This document shows positions 25,341 to 33,950 of a stretch of DNA of 45,153 bases, in pieces (position 1 is the stretch's first letter; each line of letters starts with the position of its first letter). This DNA is from DMER01 sp003451645 (lineage in GTDB: Bacteria; Pseudomonadota; Alphaproteobacteria; Micropepsales; Micropepsaceae): the NCBI GenBank assembly GCA_031976175.1, contig DALYLR010000031.1:1-45153 (forward strand), given 5' to 3'. A model generated the notes under the pieces. The model ran no database searches. It saw only the letters and a list, made by a program, of their open reading frames with translations, and had not been told where the DNA came from. The translations under genes and the position numbers were made by a program.

Positions 25341-26237
25341 TTAAGCGTTCGTCAAACCGGCAGCGATCAGGGCAGCTCGGACCTTGGCGCGCGTTGTCTC
25401 CGTGATCGGTGCAAGCGGCAGTCGCGTTTCAGGCTCGCAATGCCCCAGGACGCTGGCGGCATACTTGACAGGACCTGGTGATGTCTCACTGAACAACACG
25501 TCATGCAGCGGCATGAGCCGGTCCTGCAGTGCCAGCGCGTCTTGCCAATGTCCACTCAGGCAAGCGGTTTGAAAGTCGGCACACAAGCGCGGCGCAACAT
25601 TCGCCGTGACCGATATACACCCGACACCACCATGCGCATTGAAACCAAGCGCCGTTCCATCTTCACCCGACAGTTGGACGAAATTCTCTCCGCAAGCCAA
25701 CCGCTGCTGCGTGACCCGCTGCAAGGCACCCGTCGCATCCTTCACACCAATGATGTTTTTGATTTTTGCGAGCCGCGCCATGGTCTCGACACTCATGTCA
25801 ACGCTTGAGCGGCCAGGAATGTTGTAGATGATGATGGGCAGCCGGGTTGCCTCGGCAATGGCCCGGAAATGCAAATAGAGCCCTTCTTGGGTTGGCCGGT
25901 TATAGTATGGAGTGACCACAAGGGCGGCATCGGCGCCTAGACTTTCCGCCTCGCGCGTAAGGTGTATCGCATGGGCCGTGTTATTGCTCCCCGTTCCGGC
26001 AATGACTGGCACCTGACCTGACGCCGCCGTCACGACGGCATGGATCACGCTGAGATGCTCATCCTCATCCAGCGTTGGCGACTCACCTGTGGTGCCGCAA
26101 GGCACTAGCCCATGCGTCCCGCTCTTGATCTGCCATTGAACAAAGCGCGACAGCGCCTGGTGATCCACCTTCCCGCCACTGAAGGGGGTGATTAGTGCCG
26201 CTATTGATCCACTTAAGATTCTCGTAGGTCCAGTCAT
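25341..26237 (-). CDS. dapA: 4-hydroxy-tetrahydrodipicolinate synthase
   Basis: DapA (298 residues) condenses pyruvate with aspartate semialdehyde, the committed step to lysine and diaminopimelate. The active-site Lys is in NIIGVKDATGALQRV, the catalytic Tyr in VTPYYNRPTQEGLYLHF, and GTTGESPTL marks the substrate loop. ATG 26237 starts the conserved GSIAALITPFSGG. It diverges from the lytic transglycosylase; both serve the cell wall. smpB follows it in the same operon. Confidence 0.95.
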   Translation of the reverse strand: MTGPTRILSGSIAALITPFSGGKVDHQALSRFVQWQIKSGTHGLVPCGTTGESPTLDEDEHLSVIHAVVTAASGQVPVIAGTGSNNTAHAIHLTREAESLGADAALVVTPYYNRPTQEGLYLHFRAIAEATRLPIIIYNIPGRSSVDMSVETMARLAKIKNIIGVKDATGALQRVTQQRLACGENFVQLSGEDGTALGFNAHGGVGCISVTANVAPRLCADFQTACLSGHWQDALALQDRLMPLHDVLFSETSPGPVKYAASVLGHCEPETRLPLAPITETTRAKVRAALIAAGLTNA

Positions 26238-26465
26238 GTCCACTTCACATTCAAAGAATGGCTGGCCGGGGGCCACAAATGTGTGATCACCGGCGGTCTG
26301 TTCACCCTGTTTTAGGACTAATTGCCGTCATGTTAAAGCCTGGATGTGCTAGTCATGTGTCTCGGTATTGGCCCAAACGTTAAAACCCGCTAAGAATTTT
26401 TGGATCCGAAGAGCCTTGCGCGACCCCCATCTGCCGCAACCTCAGTGTTTGGAGAAGTCCCTCTC

Positions 26466-28913
26466 ATGTTGAACGCCGCTCGTGCCGCCGCCGCGCTATT
26501 GACCTTGACCATTGGCATAGCGGGACCAGCGATGGCTCAATATTCCATGGCACCGATTGCGGATTCCGGTGAGAGTGCCACCCGCAGAGTGCGCCCGCAT
26601 ACTCCCATTCTCAGCGCTCAGGACGTCTCGATCTTGGGACAGTCCTTTGACCTTGCTAATCGCGGTCAGTGGGACGCCGCCCGCGGCCTCGCCTCAAGCG
26701 CCAGCGATCCGATTGTCCGGCGGCTGACGGATTGGCGGTACTGCGCCAGCGACAGTTCAGGCGCCGACTTCCAAACAATCACGCAGTTCATCGCAGCAAA
26801 CCCTGACTGGCCCGCTATGAACCAGCTGCGCACTCGTGCAGAAACCGTCATGCCGCATGCGAGCATGAGCCCGGATCAAATCATCGCTTGGTTTGGCTCG
26901 CGCACACCAGCATCTGGCGATGGCTTTATCAAGCTGGGCGACGCTCATATCCGGAATGGCGACCGTAGCAAGGGCGAAGCCCTGATTCGCCGCGGCTGGA
27001 TCGATGCCGACCCAACCGAGGGCGGCAGCACGATCCTGTTCGGCCAATACGCGAGCCTGATCTCCAACGCAGAGCACGAGGCCCGTCTTTCTCGGCTGTT
27101 GTGGCAGAACAAGCAAAGCCAGGCGCTCTCCATGGCCGGCCGCGTGAGTGAGGGCGCCATGGCCGCAGCAACAGCGCGCATCCGGCTGCAAGCCCAAGCG
27201 CGCAACGCGGACGAGGCCTATGCCGCAGTTCCTTCAAGCCACCGCAATGATGCGGGCCTGCTCTTTGACCGAGCCCGCTGGTTGGTCCGTCGGGACCGCG
27301 AGAGCGAGGCGGCGACATTGCTCATCCAGTCCGGTGACCGGCTCAACGGCCCTGCGCCAACGCTTGATGCGTGGTGGGACTTGCGCAACCGGCTCGCCCG
27401 AGACGCATTAGACCGCGGTCAGTATGATACGGCGACCACGGCGAGCGAACGCATCATCCTNNNNNNNNNNGGTCAGTATGATACGGCCTACTCCCTAGCG
27501 GCCGGCCACCGCATCCGCTACGAGGACAATCTGGCTGACTTTGCCGAGGGCGAATTCTTGGCGGGTTGGATAGCCCTGCAGTTCCAGAACAAGCCAGACG
27601 CTGCACTAGCGCACTTCCGCCGCCTTCGTCAGGGCGTGACCGCACCGATCAGTGTCGCGCGCGCGCACTACTGGGCCGGGCGGGCTCTCGCCAAAGCAGG
27701 CCGCGACAGCGATGCCCGGGCTGAGTATGGCGCCGCCGGTAACCTGCCGTTGACCTTCTACGGTCAGTTGGCACTCCAACAGATTTCACCGAAGGTGCGC
27801 CTGTCAGTTCCCGCTGGCTTCAAACCTGGCAACAGTAGCGCCTTCCGGGAGCGCCCGGTCATTCGAGCCATCTGGGCCTTAGCAGATTTGGGCGAGCAAG
27901 CGCGCTTGCGCACCTTTGTAACGTCAGCGGCCGACGGCCTGACAGATGGGCAAGACTATGCCAATCTCGTCCAATTGGTCCGAGACCTGGGCGAAACCGG
28001 CCTCGCCTTGCGGGTCGCCAAGCGGGGTCTGCAAAAGAACATTCCGCTGTTCGATTTGGCCTATCCCACCATCCCCGCCCCCGCCTTCGCTGGCAATGGA
28101 ACGGCGCCGGAAACGGCGATGGTCTTGGGGCTTACGCGCCAAGAGAGCGAGTTTGATTCGCAGGCAATCAGCCGGGCCAATGCGCAAGGCCTCATGCAGT
28201 TGATCCCGTCCACTGCGCGGATGACGGCTAAGCGCCATGGCCTGCCGTATGACGGCCGTAACACGCTCCTCGATCCAACTGGGAATATGCGTCTGGGCAT
28301 GGCTCATCTGAGCGATGTCATCGCCGACTTCGCCGGGTCGTATGTGATGGCGATCGGGGCCTATAACGCTGGCGGCGGCCGCATCAATGAGTGGGTGGGC
28401 CGTTTTGGCGATCCTCGCGCGCCCAATGTCGATGTCGTGGACTGGATTGAGCGCGTTCCGTTCAGCGAAACGCGCAATTACATCCAGCGCGTGCTTGAGA
28501 ACACGCAAGTCTATCGCGCCATCCTGAATGGCCGTGAGGCGCCGATGACCCTTGCGGCCGATCTCAAGCGCGGGACTTACACAACCTTGGCGGCCGCGCA
28601 GTTCACGTCTGATCCGAACTCCCAGCGCGCCTCTTCGCCGCCCGCTCCACAGGTCGCTGCAATTAGGTCCTCTCCTATCGTCCCGGATGAGGATGAGAAA
28701 CGCCCCCAAATTGATCCAAAGCCGAAGGCCGAGCCCAAGGCAAAGTCCGCCAAGGAGAGCAAGGCGAAGCCCAAGGCAAAGGGTAAGTCCAAGGCCAAGG
28801 CACAAGCCAAAGCGGGCGCAAAGAAGGCCAAACCCAATGCACGGGTGGAGGCAACACCCAAATGCAAGCCGGGCTCAAAGTCGGCTCAATGCAGGAAAGG
28901 GCGCCCCGGATAG
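26466..28913 (+). CDS. slt: Soluble lytic murein transglycosylase with basic C-terminal tail
   Basis: Periplasmic lytic transglycosylase (about 815 residues as given) that cleaves peptidoglycan glycan strands with formation of 1,6-anhydro ends. ATG 26466 gives a clear signal peptide (MLNAARAAAALLTLTIGIAG, cleavage after AMA); an in-frame TTG at 26400 would mask it. A long alpha-helical superhelix precedes the catalytic domain, whose Glu560 lies in LTRQESEFDSQAISRANAQ followed by GLMQLIPSTA and AIGAYNAGGGR. From about residue 738 to the end the protein becomes a Lys/Ala/Pro low-complexity tail with two Cys near the end (PKCKPGSK, AQCRKG). Bases 27461-27470 are N, and the sequence around them appears misassembled (see findings), so the true protein is probably about 18 residues shorter. 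Confidence 0.9.
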   Translation: MLNAARAAAALLTLTIGIAGPAMAQYSMAPIADSGESATRRVRPHTPILSAQDVSILGQSFDLANRGQWDAARGLASSASDPIVRRLTDWRYCASDSSGADFQTITQFIAANPDWPAMNQLRTRAETVMPHASMSPDQIIAWFGSRTPASGDGFIKLGDAHIRNGDRSKGEALIRRGWIDADPTEGGSTILFGQYASLISNAEHEARLSRLLWQNKQSQALSMAGRVSEGAMAAATARIRLQAQARNADEAYAAVPSSHRNDAGLLFDRARWLVRRDRESEAATLLIQSGDRLNGPAPTLDAWWDLRNRLARDALDRGQYDTATTASERIIXXXXGQYDTAYSLAAGHRIRYEDNLADFAEGEFLAGWIALQFQNKPDAALAHFRRLRQGVTAPISVARAHYWAGRALAKAGRDSDARAEYGAAGNLPLTFYGQLALQQISPKVRLSVPAGFKPGNSSAFRERPVIRAIWALADLGEQARLRTFVTSAADGLTDGQDYANLVQLVRDLGETGLALRVAKRGLQKNIPLFDLAYPTIPAPAFAGNGTAPETAMVLGLTRQESEFDSQAISRANAQGLMQLIPSTARMTAKRHGLPYDGRNTLLDPTGNMRLGMAHLSDVIADFAGSYVMAIGAYNAGGGRINEWVGRFGDPRAPNVDVVDWIERVPFSETRNYIQRVLENTQVYRAILNGREAPMTLAADLKRGTYTTLAAAQFTSDPNSQRASSPPAPQVAAIRSSPIVPDEDEKRPQIDPKPKAEPKAKSAKESKAKPKAKGKSKAKAQAKAGAKKAKPNARVEATPKCKPGSKSAQCRKGRPG
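27417..27487 (+). repeat. 17-bp direct repeat flanking a 10-N assembly gap in slt
   Basis: GGTCAGTATGATACGGC occurs at 27417-27433 and again at 27471-27487, exactly 54 bases apart, with 10 N (27461-27470) between. Joining the two copies directly gives the smooth family-like sequence ALDRGQYDTAYSLAAGH. The 27 bases before the N run encode residues that do not fit the helical repeat, so this looks like a contig-end artefact rather than biology. Confidence 0.75.
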
Positions 28914-28925
28914 ACGGGGTAGCGT

Positions 28926-29717
28926 TTAGTGGACCGTCGCGCTGGGGCCGGGGCCACCGAACAGGACCCGCAGGCGCTCAGTAGCGCCACCTTGCGCATA
29001 ACAAGCGGCCAGAGACTTTGGACCCTGCAGTGCCGCAGCCTCAACCCCTTCTCCAGCGCCAACGCGCAATAGGCGTTTGGTTTCAGCTACGGCGACTGGC
29101 GACAGGGTCGTCAGATGCACCGCGAGCTGCTGAACCGAAAGGTCAAAGTCCTTGTCCGACGCGACATTGGAAATCAGGCCCAACATGAAAGCCCTCTCTG
29201 CGGGCACCATGCCGCCGGTGAGTGCCAAGGCCGAGGCGGCTCCCATGCCTGAGATGCGCTGCAGCCGGGCTAAGGCAGAGCCACTCGAGGTGATGCCAAC
29301 GTTGATGCCAGGAAAGCCAAATCGTGCATCGGCACGCGCCAGGCGGATATCGCAATGGAGTGCAAGCTCAAATCCTGCGCCCAGACATGCTCCCTTGATC
29401 GCTGCGACGACGGGCTTGTCGAGAGTGACCAGCCGGTCGTGAATTGAGAGGCTCCGCTGAGCGCAAGCCTCGGCCTCCAAAGCAGTCAGCGAGGCAACTT
29501 CCTCGATGTCGTTGCCAACACTAAAGGCGTCATTGCCCGAGGCTGTGACCACCACCGCCAGAATTTGTTCATTGGCCCGGATGTCATCAAGCAAGCGCAG
29601 CAGGCTGGCGCGCATATCATCGTTGATTGCGTTGTTCTGATGAGGCCGGTTCAGGGTAACAATTGCCACCGGCCCCTGCGCCTCATAGAGAACGGCATCT
29701 TGCCGGTTTTGTGCCAT
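28926..29717 (-). CDS. Crotonase (enoyl-CoA hydratase/isomerase family) protein
   Basis: 263-residue crotonase-fold protein. Oxyanion-hole segments are AFSVGNDIEEVAS (about 58-70) and KGACLGAGFELALHCDIRLA (about 103-122). The first catalytic Glu of enoyl-CoA hydratase is kept (GAGFEL), the second position is Gly (FGFPGI), so the exact reaction is uncertain; isomerase or hydratase on an unusual acyl-CoA are options. ATG 29717 was chosen over an upstream TTG. It converges with slt, 12 bases apart. It is not close in sequence to the crotonase at 4568-5365. Confidence 0.88.
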   Translation of the reverse strand: MAQNRQDAVLYEAQGPVAIVTLNRPHQNNAINDDMRASLLRLLDDIRANEQILAVVVTASGNDAFSVGNDIEEVASLTALEAEACAQRSLSIHDRLVTLDKPVVAAIKGACLGAGFELALHCDIRLARADARFGFPGINVGITSSGSALARLQRISGMGAASALALTGGMVPAERAFMLGLISNVASDKDFDLSVQQLAVHLTTLSPVAVAETKRLLRVGAGEGVEAAALQGPKSLAACYAQGGATERLRVLFGGPGPSATVH

Positions 29718-29837
29718 GGCCCACCCGCCCAACTTTCTGATCAGGGCAGCTTTGTCGCGCAACTGGCAAGGCCGGGCAAGCCCACTCTTTCACCGCCTGT
29801 CAATTGAGACAGCAAAGGCCGTGAAATTGCCTGGCGC

Positions 29838-30113
29838 TTATTGATGAGACTGGGCAATCCAGGCGCGGGCGAGGCGCTGAGCCTCGGCGACTTCGGTGGG
29901 GCTCATCTGTGAAGCGAGCTCTGAACGCCAGTCACGCGCCTCGGAGACGCCTCGCGAAGCTGCCAAATTGAAGTATTTGTGTGCGGTAATCAGATCGAGC
30001 GGAACGCCCTGGCCTGTAGAATACGCCAGCCCCAATTGATAGAGCGCCGTTGGTTTGCCGTTACGCGCCTCAATTTCAAACTCTGCAATCGCTGACAGAT
30101 CAATAACAGCCAT
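29838..30113 (-). CDS. Small Sel1-repeat protein
   Basis: 91-residue protein with one Sel1-like repeat (ALYQLGLAYSTGQGVPLDLITAHKYFNLAAS, residues about 23-53) plus a partial helix pair around it. No signal peptide or membrane segment. Such single-repeat proteins are common in this class and presumably mediate protein contacts; the partner is unknown. AAGGGA lies just upstream of the ATG. The 404 bases upstream hold no other gene I can support. Confidence 0.82.
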   Translation of the reverse strand: MAVIDLSAIAEFEIEARNGKPTALYQLGLAYSTGQGVPLDLITAHKYFNLAASRGVSEARDWRSELASQMSPTEVAEAQRLARAWIAQSHQ

Positions 30114-30436
30114 GGTCCCTTAGCCCCTGTTTGCGGTTCTGCTTGGCAACACGCGCAAAATTTCCTGCGTGTTCCGTCTGCGTGTGGGGAATGGTTGACC
30201 AGGCTTGCTGAACGCAGCGTTAATCCGTGACCCTCGGTTATCTTAATGAAATCAGTACATTAGCCGTTAATGCAGGCAAAGACGGACCCTGTATTTCCGC
30301 ACAAACGTGAGCAAGAATGCAGTTAATGCAACCCGCCGGTCCGCATTAAGATTTACGGAGTTTTAAGAGAAAATTTTTTGTTCTCTTGGAAAAACTTGTG
30401 ACGATTCGAGGGTAAAGCACCGAGGCACAAACGAAA
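30114..30436. promoter_or_regulatory. Intergenic region with short repeats, upstream of the Sel1 gene
   Basis: No gene is supported here. The sequence is AT-rich relative to its surroundings and holds a 9-bp direct repeat GTTAATGCA (30266-30274 and 30322-30330), a palindrome CATTA-N5-TAATG around 30258-30272, and a 7-bp inverted repeat AAGAGAA/TTCTCTT (30365-30371 and 30381-30387) around a T-rich loop. It must contain the promoter of the minus-strand Sel1 gene. No full CtrA box is present despite many TTAA words. Confidence 0.4.
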
Positions 30437-30494
30437 ATGGGCGCGAGGAGCATGATGGTCACTGCAACCGCAGTCCATCGCGCCTCGCGCCCAT
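30432..30494 (-). terminator. Long compound hairpin, likely terminator of the H1-like gene
   Basis: A perfect 12-bp inverted repeat (30437-30448 with 30483-30494, ATGGGCGCGAGG and its complement) encloses a second stem: GATGG/CCATC (30454-30458 with 30475-30479) continuing through a two-base bulge into ACTGC/GCAGT (30461-30465 with 30470-30474) around an AACC/GGTT tetraloop. Read on the minus strand, the outer stem is followed at once by TTTTCGTTTG. It begins 23 bases after the stop of the H1-like gene, as expected for an intrinsic terminator, but it is much more elaborate than needed. Confidence 0.75.
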
Positions 30495-30517
30495 AACATT
30501 CGAGAAGGACTAAAGCG

Positions 30518-30703
30518 TTAGGCCTTCTTCGTGGTCTTCTTCGCCGCTGCTGGCTTCGCCGCCGTCTTCTTCACCGCAGGCTTCTTCGCCGCCGCGGTCT
30601 TGGCAGCGGCAGGCTTCTTCGCGGCTACGGGCTTCGCAGCGGCCTTGGTCACGGTCTTTTTTGCAGCAGGCTTGGCTGCCGTCTTTTTGGTTGTCATTGG
30701 CAT
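30518..30703 (-). CDS. Histone H1-like Lys/Ala-rich protein
   Basis: 61-residue protein made almost only of Lys, Ala, Thr and Pro in irregular AAAKKP/KKTAAKPA repeats, similar in character to the C-terminal tail of eukaryotic histone H1 and to bacterial H1-like nucleoid proteins. It would bind DNA or RNA through charge. A longer frame overlaps it on the same strand (30510-30740) but its translation is Cys-rich nonsense. GAGGAGC lies 11 bases before the ATG; a second in-frame ATG is two codons in. A promoter and a structured terminator flank it, so it is probably a single-gene unit. Confidence 0.8.
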   Translation of the reverse strand: MPMTTKKTAAKPAAKKTVTKAAAKPVAAKKPAAAKTAAAKKPAVKKTAAKPAAAKKTTKKA

Positions 30704-30763
30704 AGTTTGAGTTGCTCCTCATCACTGCTGGGACGCGCAACCATGCGCGGCCTCACGAGTCGA

Positions 30764-30792
30764 AATATGAGGAGAACACCAAAGCGTTGCAA
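30764..30792 (-). promoter_or_regulatory. Candidate promoter of the H1-like gene
   Basis: On the minus strand TTGCAA (30787-30792) and CATATT (30764-30769) are separated by 17 bases, each matching four of six positions of the -35 and -10 consensus, and the -10 lies 60 bases before the start codon. A GAGTC site (CcrM-type GANTC) is at 30757-30761. The match is moderate. Confidence 0.35.
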
Positions 30793-30921
30793 CAGGGTTG
30801 TAAAACCCAATCGTGAACGCCAATTAACGATCGAAAGAAAAGTCAGATTCGATGCGGACTTTTCGAAATAATCCGAACACGGAACATGGCGCCCGTCAAG
30901 CCATCAAATCTCCGCACACGA

Positions 30922-30970
30922 ACAAAATTGGGGGTTGCTTTTTGTTTGGAACACCGAATCAGCAAGCCCC
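30922..30970 (-). terminator. Candidate terminator after gatB
   Basis: Read on the minus strand, GGGGCTTGCT pairs with AGCAACCCC (one bulged base; plus-strand 30961-30970 with 30931-30939), then CAATTTTGTT follows. It begins 10 bases after the gatB stop. The 21-base loop is long, so confidence is moderate. The rest of 30793-30921 shows no gene. Confidence 0.45.
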
Positions 30971-30979
30971 GCTTCCACC

Positions 30980-32461
30980 CTAGCCCTCGATCCCCAATCG
31001 TGCCTTGAGCAGATCGTTTACGGCTTGCGGGTTCGCGCGGCCTTGGGTCTGCGCCATCACTTGGCCCACGAACCAGCCCATCAATTTGGGCTTGGCTTTG
31101 ACCTCCTCCACCTTCGCCGGATTGGCGGCGATCACGGCCTCGATGGCCTTCTCGATGGCGGAGGTATCGGTCACTTGGCGCAAGCCCCGCGCCTCGACGA
31201 TTGCGCCCGGCTGCTCGCCCGTCTCCAGCATGATCGCAAACACGTCCTTGGCGATCTTGCCCGAGATTGTCTGATCGCTGATCAATCCGACAAGCTCGCC
31301 AATGGCCTCGGCCGGAACTGGCGAATTCGCAATATCCCGGCCCATCTTGTTCAGGGCCCCGAACAACTCGCCCGTCACCCAATTGGCCACCAGCTTGGCG
31401 TCACGCCCGCGTGCGGCCGCCTCGAAATAGGCGGCACTCTCCCGCTCCGCGACCAACACCCCCGCATCATAGAGCGTCAGGCCATAGTCGCTGATAAACC
31501 GGGCCTTTTTGTCGTCCGGCAGTTCAGGCAGCGAGGCCTTGATCCCGGCCACCCAGGCGGGCGCTAGCTCAAGCGGCAGCAAATCGGGGTCCGGGAAATA
31601 GCGGTAATCATGCGCCTCCTCCTTGGAGCGCATGGAGCGCGTCTCGCCCGCCTTGGCGTCATAGAGGCGCGTCTCTTGATGGATCGTCCCGCCATCCTCA
31701 AGGATGCCGATCTGACGGCGCGCCTCGTAGTCGACCGCCTGCGCAATGAAACGCATGGAGTTCACATTCTTGATCTCGCACCGGGTCCCCAGCGGCGCGC
31801 CCGGCTTGCGCACCGAGACATTCACGTCGGCGCGCATTGACCCTTCTTCCATGTTCCCGTCGCAGGTGCCCAGATAGCGCAGGATCGCGCGCAGCTTCTT
31901 CACATAGGCCGCCGCCTCCTCGCCCGAGCGCAGATCGGGCCGCGAGACAATCTCCATGAGCGCAACGCCGGCCCTGTTCAAATCCACGAACGAGCGCTGC
32001 GGGTCCTGATCATGCAGGCTCTTGCCCGCATCCTGCTCCAAATGCAGGCGCTCAATGCCGACGGTGAAGGACTTGCCGCCCGGCATGTCGACGATCACCT
32101 CGCCCTCGCCCACGATCGGGCTTTTGTACTGGCTGATCTGATAGCCTGCGGGCAGATCGGGATAGAAATAATTCTTCCGGTCAAAGACGGAGGTCAGATT
32201 GATCTGGGCTTTCAGGCCCAGCCCCGTGCGCACCGCCTGCTCCACGCAATAGCGGTTGATCACGGGCAGCATGCCCGGCATCGCCGCATCGACGAGGCTC
32301 ACTTGGCTATTGGGCTCCGCGCCAAAGGTCGTGGACGCGCCCGAGAAGAGTTTCGATTGCGACAAGACCTGCGCATGGACCTCAAGGCCCAGCACGATCT
32401 CCCACTTGCCCGTCGCGCCCTCGATCAGGGGGCCCTGTTCTGTGCGTGTTGTTAGCGTCAT
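30980..32461 (-). CDS. gatB: Asp-tRNA(Asn)/Glu-tRNA(Gln) amidotransferase subunit B
   Basis: GatB (493 residues) is the kinase/transfer subunit that activates misacylated Glu-tRNA(Gln) or Asp-tRNA(Asn) with ATP and receives ammonia from GatA. The N-terminal catalytic cradle shows WEIVLGLEVHAQVLSQSKLFSGAS, DAAMPGMLPVIN and FDRKNYFYPDLPAGYQISQ, then MRADVNVSVRKPG; the C-terminal YqeY-like tail domain ends with GQVMAQTQGRANPQAVNDLL. ATG 32461 is the family start; the longer open frame upstream lies inside gatA. It follows gatA by seven bases. Confidence 0.96.
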   Translation of the reverse strand: MTLTTRTEQGPLIEGATGKWEIVLGLEVHAQVLSQSKLFSGASTTFGAEPNSQVSLVDAAMPGMLPVINRYCVEQAVRTGLGLKAQINLTSVFDRKNYFYPDLPAGYQISQYKSPIVGEGEVIVDMPGGKSFTVGIERLHLEQDAGKSLHDQDPQRSFVDLNRAGVALMEIVSRPDLRSGEEAAAYVKKLRAILRYLGTCDGNMEEGSMRADVNVSVRKPGAPLGTRCEIKNVNSMRFIAQAVDYEARRQIGILEDGGTIHQETRLYDAKAGETRSMRSKEEAHDYRYFPDPDLLPLELAPAWVAGIKASLPELPDDKKARFISDYGLTLYDAGVLVAERESAAYFEAAARGRDAKLVANWVTGELFGALNKMGRDIANSPVPAEAIGELVGLISDQTISGKIAKDVFAIMLETGEQPGAIVEARGLRQVTDTSAIEKAIEAVIAANPAKVEEVKAKPKLMGWFVGQVMAQTQGRANPQAVNDLLKARLGIEG

Positions 32462-32468
32462 AGCACCC

Positions 32469-33944
32469 TCACCACCACCGCCCTGGCGCGGGGGTCTTGG
32501 GCGCTGCCGCCTCCAATACCCCGCCTGCGCGGAATAACGTCGCCTCATCAAACGCCTTGCCAATGAGCTGTAAGCCCAATGGCAAGCCCTCCGCATTCAG
32601 CCCCGCTGGCACCGAAATGCCCGGCAGCCCCGCGAGATTGACCGTCACGGTGAACACGTCGTTCAAATACATGGCAATTGGATCGTCGCTCTTGTCGCCA
32701 ATGCCGAAGGCGGGCCCCGGCGCGGTTGGCGTGAGCAGCACATCGCACACCCCAAAGGCCTCGTCGAAATCCCGCGCGATCAGTGTGCGGACCTTCTGCG
32801 CCTTGATGTAATAGGCGTCGTAGTAACCGGCCGACAGCACATAAGTGCCGATCATGATCCGCCGCTGGACCTCCCGGCCAAAGCCCTCGGCCCGGCTGCG
32901 CTCATAAAGGCCGACGATGTCCTTAGGGCCCGACGCCCGATGGCCAAAGCGCACGCCGTCATAGCGCGCGAGGTTGGAGGACGCCTCTGCCGGCGCCACA
33001 ATGTAATAGGCAGGCAGCGCATATTTCGTATGCGGAAGAGAGACATCGACGATTGTGGCGCCAGCGGCCTTCAGCCAGGCAATGCCGTCCGCCCACAGCT
33101 TCTCAATTTCGTCAGGCATGCCATCGAGCCGGTATTCCTTAGGCACCCCCACGCGCAGGCCCCGGATATCGCCGGTCATCGCCGCCTCATAATCCGGGAC
33201 CGGAATATCCACCGAGGTTGAGTCCTTGGGGTCGTGGCTTGCCATTTCGCGCAGCAGGATCGCGCAATCGCGCACGGTCCGCGCCATTGGCCCTGCCTGG
33301 TCGAGAGAGGAGGCAAAGGCCACAATCCCCCATCGCGAACAACGGCCATAGGTGGGCTTGATCCCCGCGATGCCGGTCACCGCAGCGGGCTGACGGATCG
33401 AGCCGCCTGTGTCCGTGCCCGTCGCGCCAAGGCACAGCCTGGCCGCCACCGCAGCCGACGACCCGCCTGAAGAACCACCCGGCACCAGATCCTTGTTCGA
33501 GCCTCGCGCCCGCCACGGATTGATCACTGGCTTGAAATAAGATGTCTCGTTGGAGGAGCCCATGGCGAACTCATCCATATTGAGCTTGCCCAGCATGGTC
33601 GCGCCCGCATCCCACAAATTCTGAGTAACGGTCGACTCGTAGATGGGCTTAAAGCCCTCCAGGATATGACTGCCCGCAGTTGCTTGCACATCGCGGGTGC
33701 AGAACAGGTCCTTGATACCGAGCGGCAGGCCCTCCAGCCTGCGGGCGGTACCCGCCGCGAAGCGCCTGTCGGCCTCTGCGGCGCCCGCCAGGGCCTTCTC
33801 CGGCGTCTCCACGATAAAGGCATTTAAGGGCCTGGCGGCCTCAACGGCCTTGATATGCGCCTCCGCCAAGTCCCGGGCGCTAAAGGCTTTGGTGCGCAGG
33901 CCATCCCTGGCTTCGGCCAAGGTCAATGAGGTCAGATCGGTCAT
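32469..33944 (-). CDS. gatA: Asp-tRNA(Asn)/Glu-tRNA(Gln) amidotransferase subunit A
   Basis: GatA (491 residues) is the amidase-signature subunit that releases ammonia from glutamine. The Ser-cisSer-Lys triad is complete: Lys78 in LPLGIKDLFC, Ser158 in PGGSSGGSSAAVAA and nucleophile Ser182 in TGTDTGGSIRQPAA. Length is usual. The gene is six bases after gatC and seven before gatB, forming a gatCAB unit. Its presence implies indirect synthesis of Gln-tRNA and possibly Asn-tRNA, usual in this class. Confidence 0.96.
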   Translation of the reverse strand: MTDLTSLTLAEARDGLRTKAFSARDLAEAHIKAVEAARPLNAFIVETPEKALAGAAEADRRFAAGTARRLEGLPLGIKDLFCTRDVQATAGSHILEGFKPIYESTVTQNLWDAGATMLGKLNMDEFAMGSSNETSYFKPVINPWRARGSNKDLVPGGSSGGSSAAVAARLCLGATGTDTGGSIRQPAAVTGIAGIKPTYGRCSRWGIVAFASSLDQAGPMARTVRDCAILLREMASHDPKDSTSVDIPVPDYEAAMTGDIRGLRVGVPKEYRLDGMPDEIEKLWADGIAWLKAAGATIVDVSLPHTKYALPAYYIVAPAEASSNLARYDGVRFGHRASGPKDIVGLYERSRAEGFGREVQRRIMIGTYVLSAGYYDAYYIKAQKVRTLIARDFDEAFGVCDVLLTPTAPGPAFGIGDKSDDPIAMYLNDVFTVTVNLAGLPGISVPAGLNAEGLPLGLQLIGKAFDEATLFRAGGVLEAAAPKTPAPGRWW

Positions 33945-33950
33945 GGCGCG

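Noticed and set aside
26376..26395. CtrA box upstream of slt (TTAAAACCCGCTAAG)
   Set aside because: The second half-site is TAAG instead of TTAA at the right spacing; only one half matches.
30361..30387. AAGAGAA/TTCTCTT hairpin as a terminator
   Set aside because: It has few GC pairs and a T-rich loop rather than a T tract after the stem, and no gene ends just before it.
30510..30740. A 76-residue minus-strand frame overlapping the H1-like gene
   Set aside because: It reads the same repetitive bases in another frame and gives a Cys/Asp/Arg-rich product with no family likeness; the Lys/Ala frame has the better composition and start signals.
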